From Bacillus kexueae (GTDB lineage: Bacteria > Bacillota > Bacilli > Bacillales > Aeribacillaceae), in contig NZ_JALAZE010000001.1 in NCBI RefSeq assembly GCF_022809095.1, positions 434,001 to 498,000 of the forward strand: a stretch of 64,000 bases of DNA, in the 5' to 3' direction. Positions 33,932 to 41,625 of the stretch are shown piece after piece. Position numbers and translations under genes: made by a program. The first letter of the stretch is position 1, and the number at the start of each line of letters is the position of its first letter. The notes under the pieces were generated by a model. That model was not told the DNA's origin, ran no database searches, and saw only the letters and a program-made list of their open reading frames with translations.

Positions 33932-34916
33932 CTATGAGTGATTTCTTTTCACTATGCGCGCGGACGGGCTCTCTATGCGCGTATTTCCTTTCCCTATCCG
34001 CGCGGAGATCTTCTCTTTGCGCCTATTCCTTTTCCCTATGCGCGCGGAGATCTACACTATGCGCCTGGCCCTCTTCCCTATGCGCGCGAAGATCTTCTCT
34101 TTGCGCCTATTCCTTTTCCCTATGCGCGCGAGAATGCACTCTATGCGCGGCTCCACTACTCCTATGCGCGCGGACGGGCTATCTATGCGCCTATTCCTCT
34201 TCCCTATGCGCGCGAAACTCTATTCTATGCGCCTATTCCTTTTCCCTATGCGCGCGAAACTCTACTTTATGCGCCTGGCCCTCTTCCCTATGCGCGCGAA
34301 GATCAACTCTATGCGCCTATTCCTCTTCCCTATGTGCGCGGAACTCTATTCTATGCGCCTTTATCCTTTTCCTATGCGCGCGGAACTCTTCTCTTTGCGC
34401 CTTTATCCTTTTCCTATGCGCGCGAGCATGCACTCTATGCGCCTATTTCCTTTCCCTTTGCGCGCGGAACTCTTCTCTTTGCGCCTTTATCCTTTTCCTA
34501 TGCGCGGGCTCCTTACCCTACGCGCGCGGAACTCTTCTCTTTGCGCCTATTCCTTTTCCCTATGCGCGGCTCCACTACTCCTATGCGCGTGCAGACCAAC
34601 TCTATGCGCCTACTTCCTTTCCCTTTGCGCGCGGAACTCAATCCTATGCGCGCGAAGACCATGTCTATGCGCCTATTCCCTTTTCCTATGCGCGCGGAGA
34701 TCTTCTCTTTGCGCCTGGCCCTCTTCCCTATGCGCACGAGCATGCACTCTATGCGCGGCTCCACTACTCCTATGCGCGCGAAACTCTTCTCTATGCGCCT
34801 ATTTCCTTTTCCTATGCGCGTGCAGACCAACTCTATGCGCCTTTATCCTTTCCCTATGCACGCGGAACTCTATTCTATGCGCCTACTCCTCTTCTCTTTA
34901 CGCATGGCACATCCTC
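33932..34916. repeat. Array C: 21-nt tandem repeat, TATGCGCG family
   Basis: About 46 units. Half-units of the type CTATGCGCGCGGAACTC and CTNTGCGCCTATTCC alternate to give a 42-nt dimer; a rarer half-unit CTATGCGCGGCTCCACTAC appears about every fifth to tenth position. The first (33932, CTATGAG) and last (34896, CTTTACGC) units are degenerate. One unit near 34501 is 20 nt. All three plus-strand frames are open for more than 320 codons, encoding peptides such as YARGTLLYAPIPFP, explained by the 21-nt period. The array ends just before the csaA terminator. The flank 33728-33931 contains only the promoter region of the GGDEF-EAL gene. Confidence 0.95.
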
Positions 34917-34941
34917 TTTGAAACCGAGGTCAAATGAGCCC

Positions 34942-34978
34942 AAAAATAAAAGCAGCTATCCGAAAAGGGATAACTGCT
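34942..34978 (-). terminator. Intrinsic terminator of csaA
   Basis: AGCAG.TATCC pairs with GGATA.CTGCT (one mismatch) around GAAAAG; on the minus strand it is followed by TTTTATTTTTG. Array C begins just beyond. Confidence 0.8.
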
Positions 34979-34984
34979 ACTATG

Positions 34985-35317
34985 TTATGCGATTGGCGTT
35001 CCGTTTGGGACAGGTTCGTCTGAATTTAGGAGAATGACGTCGCCCTTTTTTGGTACGGCGCCGAGTACGAGTACTTCTGATTTAAAGCCGGCGATTCGGC
35101 GAGGTGGGAAGTTGACGACAGCGATGACTTGTTTGCCGATCATGCTTTGCGGGGTGTAGCGCTCGGTAATTTGAGCACTGGAATTTTTCGTTCCGATTTC
35201 GTCCCCAAAGTCGATAGAGAGCTTTATTGCAGGTACGCGCGCTCCTTGTAATGGTTCCGCGGTTAACACTGTGCCGACTCGAATGTCTAATTTCATAAAG
35301 TCTTCAATCGTTGCCAA
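34985..35317 (-). CDS. csaA: CsaA, tRNA-binding-fold chaperone
   Basis: A 110-residue protein matching CsaA, a dimeric OB-fold protein with chaperone activity that interacts with SecA and precursor proteins. Family elements: FMKLDIRVGTVLTAEP, AIKLSIDFGDEIGTKNSSAQ, QVIAVVNFPPRRIAGFKSEVLVLG and the C-terminal PVPNGTPI. It starts with TTG, supported by AAAGGAGG at nine-nt spacing and the absence of an ATG. It follows the EamA transporter gene by 5 nt, so the two are probably co-transcribed. Confidence 0.93.
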   Translation of the reverse strand: MATIEDFMKLDIRVGTVLTAEPLQGARVPAIKLSIDFGDEIGTKNSSAQITERYTPQSMIGKQVIAVVNFPPRRIAGFKSEVLVLGAVPKKGDVILLNSDEPVPNGTPIA

Positions 35318-35322
35318 GATGG

Positions 35323-36210
35323 TTATCCTCCTTTCGCATCCATTAAAAGCTTCTTTTTCGGCTCATATGATAAAAGAAGTATCGAGCAAAGTAATAGGAA
35401 AATGCCTATCCATACTGTGGTTGACAATACTTCACCGATGACAAATGCCCCCAATAAAGTGGCCGTTAATGGTTCGGCGAGGGCTAATGTAACGGCGGTT
35501 GATGAAGGTAAAACCGTCAAACCTTTTGCAAAGAGTAAGTATGACAGCCCTGTGGCGAAAACGCCAATGTAGATTGATGTTCCGATTCCCCGTAAGGTAA
35601 AAAGCCAACTCATGTCGATAAAAAACAAGATTGGAAATAACAAAATAGCACTGAATGTAAAGACGGCTGCAACGACCGTGTTGGAGTCATGATTAGCAAT
35701 CAATTGTTTACTTGCTATTGTGTACACCGCAAAGGAAAGACCTGCACCTATTGCGAGCATAACCCCAAGCGGGTGAATAATAAGCGGACCTTCATTTTGA
35801 AATAGGAAAAAGCAACCCACTAATGCACATGCTGTTGCATAAAACCACGTGATGCGCGGTTTTTTCTTTAACAGAGCCCACTCGATGATGCCAGCTAAAA
35901 TGGGTGAGCTTCCGATTCCGACAACCGTACCAACAGCAATTCCCGTTAATTTAACGGCGGAAAAAAAGAAAGGTTGATAACAAGCCATGCTTATCGATGC
36001 GATGAATACGGCTTTGAAAGACAGCTGTTGGAGTTGAAACTTGCGCTGCAACAGAACAACGACAAGTAGCGTCCCTCCTCCAATTAATAGCCGAATCGCT
36101 CCAAATCCAAGCGGGTTTGTGTCCTCTGGAGCAAACGCTTGAGTGGTGCCCGTTGTCCCCCATAAAATCGCCGCGAGCAAAGCTAGTAAAATCGCCTGAT
36201 GACGTGACAT
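35323..36210 (-). CDS. EamA-family drug/metabolite transporter (DMT)
   Basis: A 295-residue protein with ten predicted helices and two EamA repeats. The first repeat opens ILLALLAAILWGTTGTTQAF and the second starts near GVMLAIGAGLSFAVYTIAS. The GIFATGLSYLLFAKGL and SSTAVTLALAEPLTATLLG phrases are typical. Substrate cannot be inferred. It is upstream of csaA and downstream of an AraC regulator on the same strand. Confidence 0.88.
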   Translation of the reverse strand: MSRHQAILLALLAAILWGTTGTTQAFAPEDTNPLGFGAIRLLIGGGTLLVVVLLQRKFQLQQLSFKAVFIASISMACYQPFFFSAVKLTGIAVGTVVGIGSSPILAGIIEWALLKKKPRITWFYATACALVGCFFLFQNEGPLIIHPLGVMLAIGAGLSFAVYTIASKQLIANHDSNTVVAAVFTFSAILLFPILFFIDMSWLFTLRGIGTSIYIGVFATGLSYLLFAKGLTVLPSSTAVTLALAEPLTATLLGAFVIGEVLSTTVWIGIFLLLCSILLLSYEPKKKLLMDAKGG

Positions 36211-36304
36211 TTTCCATCGCCTCTTTCTCTATTTCTACTCGATATGTTGTAGTATAAAATAGGTACGATACGAAAGTTTAGCTCATTTTGACATCTTTTT
36301 TAGC

Positions 36305-37000
36305 TCATTTTAGTTGATTTCGATATTCTTTTGGCGATTTTTTCTCCCATTTCATAAACAATCGCGAAAAAGAGGACAAATGTTCAAATCCGACCTCTTG
36401 GCTAATCATCGTCAGTGACCAATTCGTTTCTGCTAATAGTCGCTTTGCTTCCTCTATGCGCAGCATTTGTTGGTATTCTAATGGTGTTTTTCCCGTTATT
36501 TGCTTAAACCATTTTGAATAGTAAGCTGGGTGATAATGTTCAATTTGGGCGAGCTGCTCGACTTTGATTGGCTTGTGAAAATGGTTTTGTAAATAACGAA
36601 TGGATGGATACTTTGTTTCAGTAAGCTGATCAGAAATATAATGGACGAGATGTTTTAAAGCTAAATCATCGGGCTCCACTTGTTTTGATTCCTCTAATAA
36701 TAAATAACGAATGGCTTTCCATTTTTCATTTAAAGGGGTATATAATTCCCGACTTTCTAAACGTAAGTAATTTTTCGGAATATCTACGACTAAAAATTCA
36801 TTTCGATTGAGGGAATAAAACTGATGAAGACTGCTTGGTGGCAAATACAGTACATGCTCCCCTTGTAATTGAATCGACCGATCGGTTAATTGTAAGTGTA
36901 ACGAACCTTGTAACGGGAAAAGCATTTGACCATAGTCATGCTCGTGAACGGCCGTTTCGCGCGAATATGTTCGCTTTTCACACACTAATTTCCTCATCAT
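36305..37000 (-). CDS. AraC-family regulator with N-terminal cupin domain
   Basis: A 231-residue regulator. The N-terminal part (about 1-100) is cupin-like, beginning EHDYGQMLFPLQGSLHL. The C-terminal AraC double helix-turn-helix includes KPIKVEQLAQIEHYHPAYYS and WSLTMISQEVGFEHLSSFSR, ending SPKEYRNQL. It precedes the EamA transporter gene on the same strand, 94 nt apart, and is the obvious candidate regulator of that transporter. Confidence 0.88.
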   Translation of the reverse strand: MMRKLVCEKRTYSRETAVHEHDYGQMLFPLQGSLHLQLTDRSIQLQGEHVLYLPPSSLHQFYSLNRNEFLVVDIPKNYLRLESRELYTPLNEKWKAIRYLLLEESKQVEPDDLALKHLVHYISDQLTETKYPSIRYLQNHFHKPIKVEQLAQIEHYHPAYYSKWFKQITGKTPLEYQQMLRIEEAKRLLAETNWSLTMISQEVGFEHLSSFSRLFMKWEKKSPKEYRNQLK

Positions 37001-37299
37001 TATGACCCCGTTTTCTCTTAATTGCTTTTAATGATAGCTTAAAGTCATGGAAAAGGAAATAGTTTTACAATGATCTTCATTTAAACAACGAAAGCCCTAC
37101 CTCTCTTTCATCTATACGGCTCCTCGGCCGCGCCAGTGGGAATAAATGATAGATAAAAATTGTGAAATGTGAAAAATAGTACATTGAGGTATTTTAAGAA
37201 GTGCGAGGCTGTTTTAGCCCATAAAAGGAGTAGTCAGGAAACGAGGGAATAACCGCGCTCCTTCTCTTAAAGTCTACAATGAATCTTAAATTAACCAAT
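37001..37299. other. Gene-free spacer between the AraC regulator and the csp cluster
   Basis: About 300 nt without a convincing gene. The AraC promoter should lie next to 37001 (a TATCAT-like -10 can be seen on the minus strand near 37031). I see no repeat, operator or RNA structure that I can support in the rest. Confidence 0.5.
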
Positions 37300-37331
37300 A
37301 AAAAATGAGGCGATCAAGCATCGCCTCATCA
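37300..37331 (-). terminator. Intrinsic terminator of the cold-shock gene cluster
   Basis: GAGGCGAT and ATCGCCTC form an 8-bp stem around five nt, followed by TTTTTTATT on the minus strand. Confidence 0.85.
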
Positions 37332-37342
37332 TAAATGAACAT

Positions 37343-37543
37343 TTACGCTTTTTGTACGTTTGCTGCTTGTGGGCCACGGTTTCCTTCTACGATTTCAAAA
37401 GAAACTTCTTGACCTTCTTCTAATGACTTGAATCCGTCTGCTTGAATCGCTGTGAAGTGTACGAATACATCTTCGCCGCCTTCGCGCTCGATGAAACCAA
37501 AACCTTTTTCTGCGTTAAACCATTTTACTTTTCCTTGTAACAT
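37343..37543 (-). CDS. Cold-shock protein, tandem copy 4 (promoter-distal)
   Basis: A 66-residue CspA-type OB-fold RNA chaperone with RNP1 KGFGFIE and RNP2 VFVHFTA. The ATG at 37543 (MLQGKVKW) is eight nt after GGAGG; an ATG two codons earlier is too close to it. The protein is identical to the next two copies. It is the last of four tandem genes in 216-nt steps. Confidence 0.93.
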   Translation of the reverse strand: MLQGKVKWFNAEKGFGFIEREGGEDVFVHFTAIQADGFKSLEEGQEVSFEIVEGNRGPQAANVQKA

Positions 37544-37558
37544 ATTCATATTCCTCCG

Positions 37559-37759
37559 TTACGCCTTTTGTACGTTTGCTGCTTGTGGGCCGCGGTTTCC
37601 TTCTACGATTTCAAAAGAAACTTCTTGACCTTCTTCTAATGACTTAAATCCGTCCGCTTGAATTGCTGTGAAATGTACGAATACATCTTCGCCGCCTTCG
37701 CGCTCGATAAATCCAAAACCTTTTTCTGCGTTAAACCATTTTACTTTTCCTTGTAACAT
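37559..37759 (-). CDS. Cold-shock protein, tandem copy 3
   Basis: A 66-residue cold-shock protein identical in sequence to its neighbours at 37343 and 37775, with RNP1 KGFGFIE and RNP2 VFVHFTA intact. Start at 37759 by the same RBS argument (GGAGG, eight nt). Only silent differences separate the copies, so the duplication is recent or is maintained by gene conversion. Confidence 0.93.
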   Translation of the reverse strand: MLQGKVKWFNAEKGFGFIEREGGEDVFVHFTAIQADGFKSLEEGQEVSFEIVEGNRGPQAANVQKA

Positions 37760-37774
37760 ATTCATATTCCTCCG

Positions 37775-37975
37775 TTACGCCTTTTGTACGTTTGCTGCTT
37801 GTGGGCCGCGGTTTCCTTCTACGATTTCAAAAGAAACTTCTTGACCTTCTTCTAATGACTTAAATCCGTCCGCTTGAATTGCTGTGAAGTGTACGAATAC
37901 ATCTTCGCCGCCTTCGCGCTCGATAAATCCAAAACCTTTTTCTGCGTTAAACCATTTTACTTTTCCTTGTAACAT
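37775..37975 (-). CDS. Cold-shock protein, tandem copy 2
   Basis: A 66-residue cold-shock protein identical to copies 3 and 4. GGAGG lies eight nt before the ATG at 37975. The spacer to copy 1 is 14 nt (37976-37989), so all four must share a transcript. Confidence 0.93.
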   Translation of the reverse strand: MLQGKVKWFNAEKGFGFIEREGGEDVFVHFTAIQADGFKSLEEGQEVSFEIVEGNRGPQAANVQKA

Positions 37976-37989
37976 ATTCATTTCCTCCG

Positions 37990-38190
37990 TTACGCTTTTT
38001 GTACGTTTGCTGCTTGTGGGCCACGGTTTCCATCAACGATCTCAAAAGAAACTTCTTGACCTTCTTCTAATGACTTGAATCCGTCCGCTTGAATCGCTGT
38101 GAAGTGTACGAATACGTCTTCGCCGCCTTCGCGCTCGATGAATCCAAAACCTTTTTCTGCGTTAAACCATTTTACTTTTCCTTGTAACAT
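37990..38190 (-). CDS. Cold-shock protein, tandem copy 1 (promoter-proximal)
   Basis: A 66-residue cold-shock protein, differing from the other three by Asp for Glu in [12 protein letters not shown]1 and RNP2 are intact. It follows a leader of about 180 nt that starts at a consensus promoter (38375-38403) and contains a large terminator-like hairpin. RBS AGGAGGAATTC is strong. This copy has the most distinct upstream sequence and is probably the parental gene. Confidence 0.94.
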   Translation of the reverse strand: MLQGKVKWFNAEKGFGFIEREGGEDVFVHFTAIQADGFKSLEEGQEVSFEIVDGNRGPQAANVQKA

Positions 38191-38250
38191 AATGAATTCC
38201 TCCTCATTCCAATTGTTGCACTATAAGTTCATTTCGTTCATTTTTTCTAC

Positions 38251-38325
38251 AAATAAAAAAGTCGTATCTACACTTCAAGCTCATGGACTAACAAATCGTC
38301 CACGAATATTGTGCAGACACGACTT
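38251..38325 (-). promoter_or_regulatory. Long terminator-like double hairpin in the csp leader
   Basis: On the minus strand AAGTCGTGTCTGCAC (38325-38311) pairs with GTGTAGATACGACTT (38273-38259) over 15 bp with two G-U pairs. An inner 9-bp hairpin (38306-38298 with 38288-38280) caps it, and TTTTTTATTT follows. It lies between the consensus promoter and the first csp gene, so it may act as an attenuator or temperature-responsive structure. It could alternatively be, or also be, the topB terminator. Confidence 0.72.
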
Positions 38326-38374
38326 ATTGGTATCCAAAATCTTTAAATCGATCAAACTTAATAGTATAAATTGG

Positions 38375-38403
38375 ATTATACGCTACCTTTTCACAAATGT
38401 CAA
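38375..38403 (-). promoter_or_regulatory. Consensus sigma-A promoter of the csp cluster
   Basis: TTGACA (38403-38398) and TATAAT (38380-38375) with exactly 17 nt between them on the minus strand. It sits a few nt from the topB stop codon. Predicted transcription start is near 38368, giving a leader of about 178 nt before the first csp ATG. Confidence 0.85.
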
Positions 38404-38405
38404 AC

Positions 38406-40568
38406 TTATTTTAATTTTAGTTTTGCTAAGGCATCAGCTAACGCCGGATTGGATAGCGTTTCATCGTTTTCTTTCTTTAAATATTTTTGAATGTCTTTGC
38501 GTGAAACTTTTTGCTGTTTCTCTTTCTTTTTCCGTTCCTCAAAGCTTGACAGCTTTTCACGATGGCCACAGCGACAAACAAATATTTGTCCTTCGCCTTC
38601 CCCGCGGAGCTCAAGCTTTTTATGACAAACGGGACATCTCGCATTCGTTGTACGAGAAATATTTTTTCGATATCCACATTCACGGTCTTGGCAAACGTGC
38701 ATTTTGCCTTTTTTCCCTTTCACTTCTAACAAGAGCTTTCCGCATTCTGGACATTTCGATCCCGTTACATTGTCATGCTTGAATTTTTGTTCGCTTTGTT
38801 TAATATCTTTTGTCACTTTTTGCGCATATTCACGAATTTCTTTCATGAACGTCTCTTTTTTCAATTTGCCTTGAGCAATTTGCGTTAATTTTTGTTCCCA
38901 CTGAGCCGTTAATGCCGGCGATTTTAAATCAGCAGGGACGAGATTTAATAACTGCTTCCCTTTTCCTGTAATGAAGATTTCATTTCCACGCTTTTCGATG
39001 AGGAAGGACTTAAATAGTTTTTCAATGATATCCGCACGCGTTGCTACCGTACCAAGTCCACCTGCTTCGCCAATCGTTTCGATTAAACTTTTTTGTTCGC
39101 CAGCCATAAACTTTTGTGGGTTTTCCATCGCTGTAAGAAGTGTTCCTTCATTAAATCGTGCTGGCGGCTTTGTTTCAAGCGATTCTTTCTTAACGGATCC
39201 GATGGGATAGACAGTCCCTTTTTGGAAGGAAGTCATCTGTTCTCCTTCTTCGTTCTCATCGTTGTAGAGCTTTCGCCACCCGAGTGAAATCGGGACGACG
39301 CCTTTTGCCTTCAATGTTTCTGCTTCCACCTTCGCGAAGACGGTCGTTTGCTCATATTCATAAGGTGGAAGTAATACACTTAAAAAGCGCTTCACGATCA
39401 GTTCATAAATTTTCCGCTCTTTATCGGACATTTTTGCAAGCTGTGGCGTTTCCTCTGTCGGAATAATCGCATGGTGATCCGTTACTTTTGCATTGTTAAC
39501 AAATGTTTTCTTTCCTTTAATCGGGCTTTTCAGCAATTGGGCAACAACCGCTTGATACGGTTCAAAGCGACATGCTTTCACTCGATCTTTTAACGTGTCG
39601 ACCATATCCGTTGAAAGATATCGGGAGTCAGTACGCGGATACGTGACAACTTTGTACTGCTCGTATAGTCGCTGCGTAATGGATAACGTTTCTTTGGCAG
39701 AATATCCATATCGCTTATGCGCTTCTCGCTGCAACTCCGTTAAATCATATAGCTGCGGAGCTTCTTTTCTCTTTTTTGACACGACAACTTCTGTTATCGT
39801 TGCTTTTTTACGATTGAAGGCGTCCACTAGTTCGTTCGCTTTTTCTTCTTTGAAGATATATGTGCTTTGTGACTTCGGATGCTCCCACGTAAACGTTACC
39901 CCTTGAATCGTTGCATTAATTTTATAGTAAGGAACTGGTTTAAATGCTTTAATTTCCTCTTCTCTTTTGGCTATCATCGCTAAAGTCGGTGTTTGCACAC
40001 GCCCGCACGATAGACTCGCGTTGTATTTCGCTGTTAACGCGCGCGTCCCGTTAATCCCAACAAGCCAATCCGCTTCGGCACGAGCGACAGCCGATGCATA
40101 AAGTGGTTCAAAATCTTTTCCGTTCCGTAACCGTTGAAACCCTTCTTTAATCGCTTTATCCGTCACCGACGAAATCCATAAACGTTTAATCGGTTTTCGA
40201 ACCCCCACTTGATCGAGAATCCATCTTGCCACAAGCTCCCCTTCTCGACCCGCATCTGTTGCAATGACAATTTCCTTAACATCTTTTCGTAATAATTGCG
40301 ATTTAACCGCTTGAAACTGTTTCCCTGTTTTTTTAATCACAACAAGCTTCATTTCTTTCGGCATGATAGGCAAATGCTCAAGCTTCCACTCTTTATATCG
40401 ATCGCCATATCGTTCAGGATCTGCCAAAGTAACGAGATGACCGAGTGCCCACGTCACAATGTACTTCGACCCTTCGATATAGCCGTTTCCGCTTTTCTTA
40501 CATCCGAGAACACGTGCAAGATCACGTGCAACTGACGGCTTTTCTGCTAATACTACCGTTTTACTCAT
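38406..40568 (-). CDS. topB: DNA topoisomerase III
   Basis: A 720-residue type IA topoisomerase. The Toprim domain starts KTVVLAEKPSVARDLARVLG and includes the metal-binding ATDAGREGE at residues 103-111. The catalytic tyrosine is Y310 in VVTYPRTDSR. Domain signatures SCGRVQTPTLAM and the GTVATRADIIEKL region are present. The C-terminus carries two Cys-rich zinc-ribbon-like motifs (CPECGK ... CQDRECGY and CPVCHK ... CRCGH). Length and order match Bacillus topB. The upstream side is array D; the downstream side is the csp promoter. Confidence 0.95.
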   Translation of the reverse strand: MSKTVVLAEKPSVARDLARVLGCKKSGNGYIEGSKYIVTWALGHLVTLADPERYGDRYKEWKLEHLPIMPKEMKLVVIKKTGKQFQAVKSQLLRKDVKEIVIATDAGREGELVARWILDQVGVRKPIKRLWISSVTDKAIKEGFQRLRNGKDFEPLYASAVARAEADWLVGINGTRALTAKYNASLSCGRVQTPTLAMIAKREEEIKAFKPVPYYKINATIQGVTFTWEHPKSQSTYIFKEEKANELVDAFNRKKATITEVVVSKKRKEAPQLYDLTELQREAHKRYGYSAKETLSITQRLYEQYKVVTYPRTDSRYLSTDMVDTLKDRVKACRFEPYQAVVAQLLKSPIKGKKTFVNNAKVTDHHAIIPTEETPQLAKMSDKERKIYELIVKRFLSVLLPPYEYEQTTVFAKVEAETLKAKGVVPISLGWRKLYNDENEEGEQMTSFQKGTVYPIGSVKKESLETKPPARFNEGTLLTAMENPQKFMAGEQKSLIETIGEAGGLGTVATRADIIEKLFKSFLIEKRGNEIFITGKGKQLLNLVPADLKSPALTAQWEQKLTQIAQGKLKKETFMKEIREYAQKVTKDIKQSEQKFKHDNVTGSKCPECGKLLLEVKGKKGKMHVCQDRECGYRKNISRTTNARCPVCHKKLELRGEGEGQIFVCRCGHREKLSSFEERKKKEKQQKVSRKDIQKYLKKENDETLSNPALADALAKLKLK

Positions 40569-40734
40569 CCATCCAAATCCTTTCTAAAGTCAAACTCCAA
40601 CCACCTCACATTTAAAGTGGCTCTCACTGAAAAAAATCGTATCATTGAACAGGGGAATATACAAATGTCTTTTATTAGGGGCGGGGACTTTTTTCTTGCT
40701 TATCATATGGGATGGAGGGGATAAAATTGCTGCG

Positions 40735-41378
40735 CTGATGGATAGATTTGCCGAAGTGATGGATAAATCAACGGAACTGATGGATAAACTCACCTAACTG
40801 ATCAATAAATCACAGAAACTGATGAATAAACCTACTCTAACTGATGAATAAATCACGGAATCTGATGAATAAACTCACCTAACTGATGAATAAATCACAG
40901 AAACTGATGAACAAACCTACTCGAACTGATGAATAAATCACAGAAACTGATGAACAAACCTACTCTAACTGATGAATAAATCACAGAAACTGATGAACAA
41001 ATCACAGAAACTGATGAATAAACCTACTCTAACTGATGGATAAATCACAGAAACTGATGAACAAACCTACTCTAACTGATGAATAAATCACAGAAACTGA
41101 TGAATAAACTCACCTAACTGATTAATAAACCACGGAAACTGATGAATAAACCACAGAAACTGATGAATAAACCTACTCTAACTGATGGATAAATCACAGA
41201 AACTGATGAACAAACCTACTCTAACTGATGAATAAATCACAGAAACTGATGAATAAACTCACCTAACTGATGAATAAATCACGGAATCTGATGAACAAAC
41301 CTACTCTAACTGATGGATAAACTCATCAAACTGATGAACAAACCTACTCTAACTGATGAATAAACCTCCCCAAACTGC
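40735..41378. repeat. Array D: about 43-nt dimeric tandem repeat, CTGATGAATAAA family
   Basis: About 30 half-units between topB and the LLM monooxygenase gene. Half-units ACTGATGAATAAATCACAG and ACTGATGAACAAACCTACTC (21 and 22 nt) alternate, with a variant GATGAATAAACTCACCTA. The first units near 40735 are diverged (CTGATGGATAGATTTGCC). The plus strand carries CTGATGAATAAA, the reverse of array A relative to the map. Unlike array A, both strands contain frequent stop codons, which argues against coding for the family. The gap 40569-40734 holds the topB promoter region; 41379-41420 is unique sequence leading to the dispersed element. Confidence 0.93.
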
Positions 41379-41420
41379 CAAAAAACACTTTCATCCAGCT
41401 TCAAAAATGCCACGGTATAA

Positions 41421-41584
41421 GAAAAGTGCAAAGCGCAAGTCCTTAGGCGAAGGGCGCTGGAGGACCTGCAAGGAGGCTTCCGTCGCCACAGCAGGGCCGA
41501 AGTGACCCGAACTGATGGCGCTTGGAGCTAGACACCAAAAAAACGGTAAAGAGAACACTTTATTGAACTTAAACTTTCTGTAAC
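41421..41584. repeat. Dispersed intergenic element, copy 3 (full length)
   Basis: Nearly identical to the copy at 5421-5585: head GAAAAGTGCAAAGCGCAAG, middle GGGCGCTGGAGGACCTGC and CACAGCAGGGCCGAAG, tail GGAGCTAGACACC through AACTTTCTGTAAC. It lies between array D and the LLM gene terminator, again with the TGTAAC end touching the terminator. Confidence 0.82.
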
Positions 41585-41587
41585 GAT

Positions 41588-41625
41588 GAAAAAGCCCGCC
41601 ATTTGTGGTGGCGAGCGCTTTTCAT
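41588..41625 (-). terminator. Intrinsic terminator of the LLM monooxygenase gene
   Basis: On the minus strand GCTCGCCA pairs with TGGCGGGC (one U-G) around CCACAAA, followed by TTTTTC. Confidence 0.78.

Noticed and set aside
33934-35037. Three overlapping plus-strand open frames of 327-367 codons in array C (Tyr-Ala-Arg, Met-Arg-Ala and Leu-Cys-Ala repeat peptides)
   Set aside because: All three frames are open at once because the unit is 21 nt; no ribosome binding site, and composition follows the DNA repeat. The frame end also overlaps csaA antisense.
40590-40793. 67-codon minus-strand frame upstream of topB
   Set aside because: Starts within array D units (Ser-Ile repeats) and has no start signal.
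40735-41378. CRISPR array in array D or the other arrays
   Set aside because: Units are contiguous with no unique spacers of constant length, and there are no cas genes in the window.
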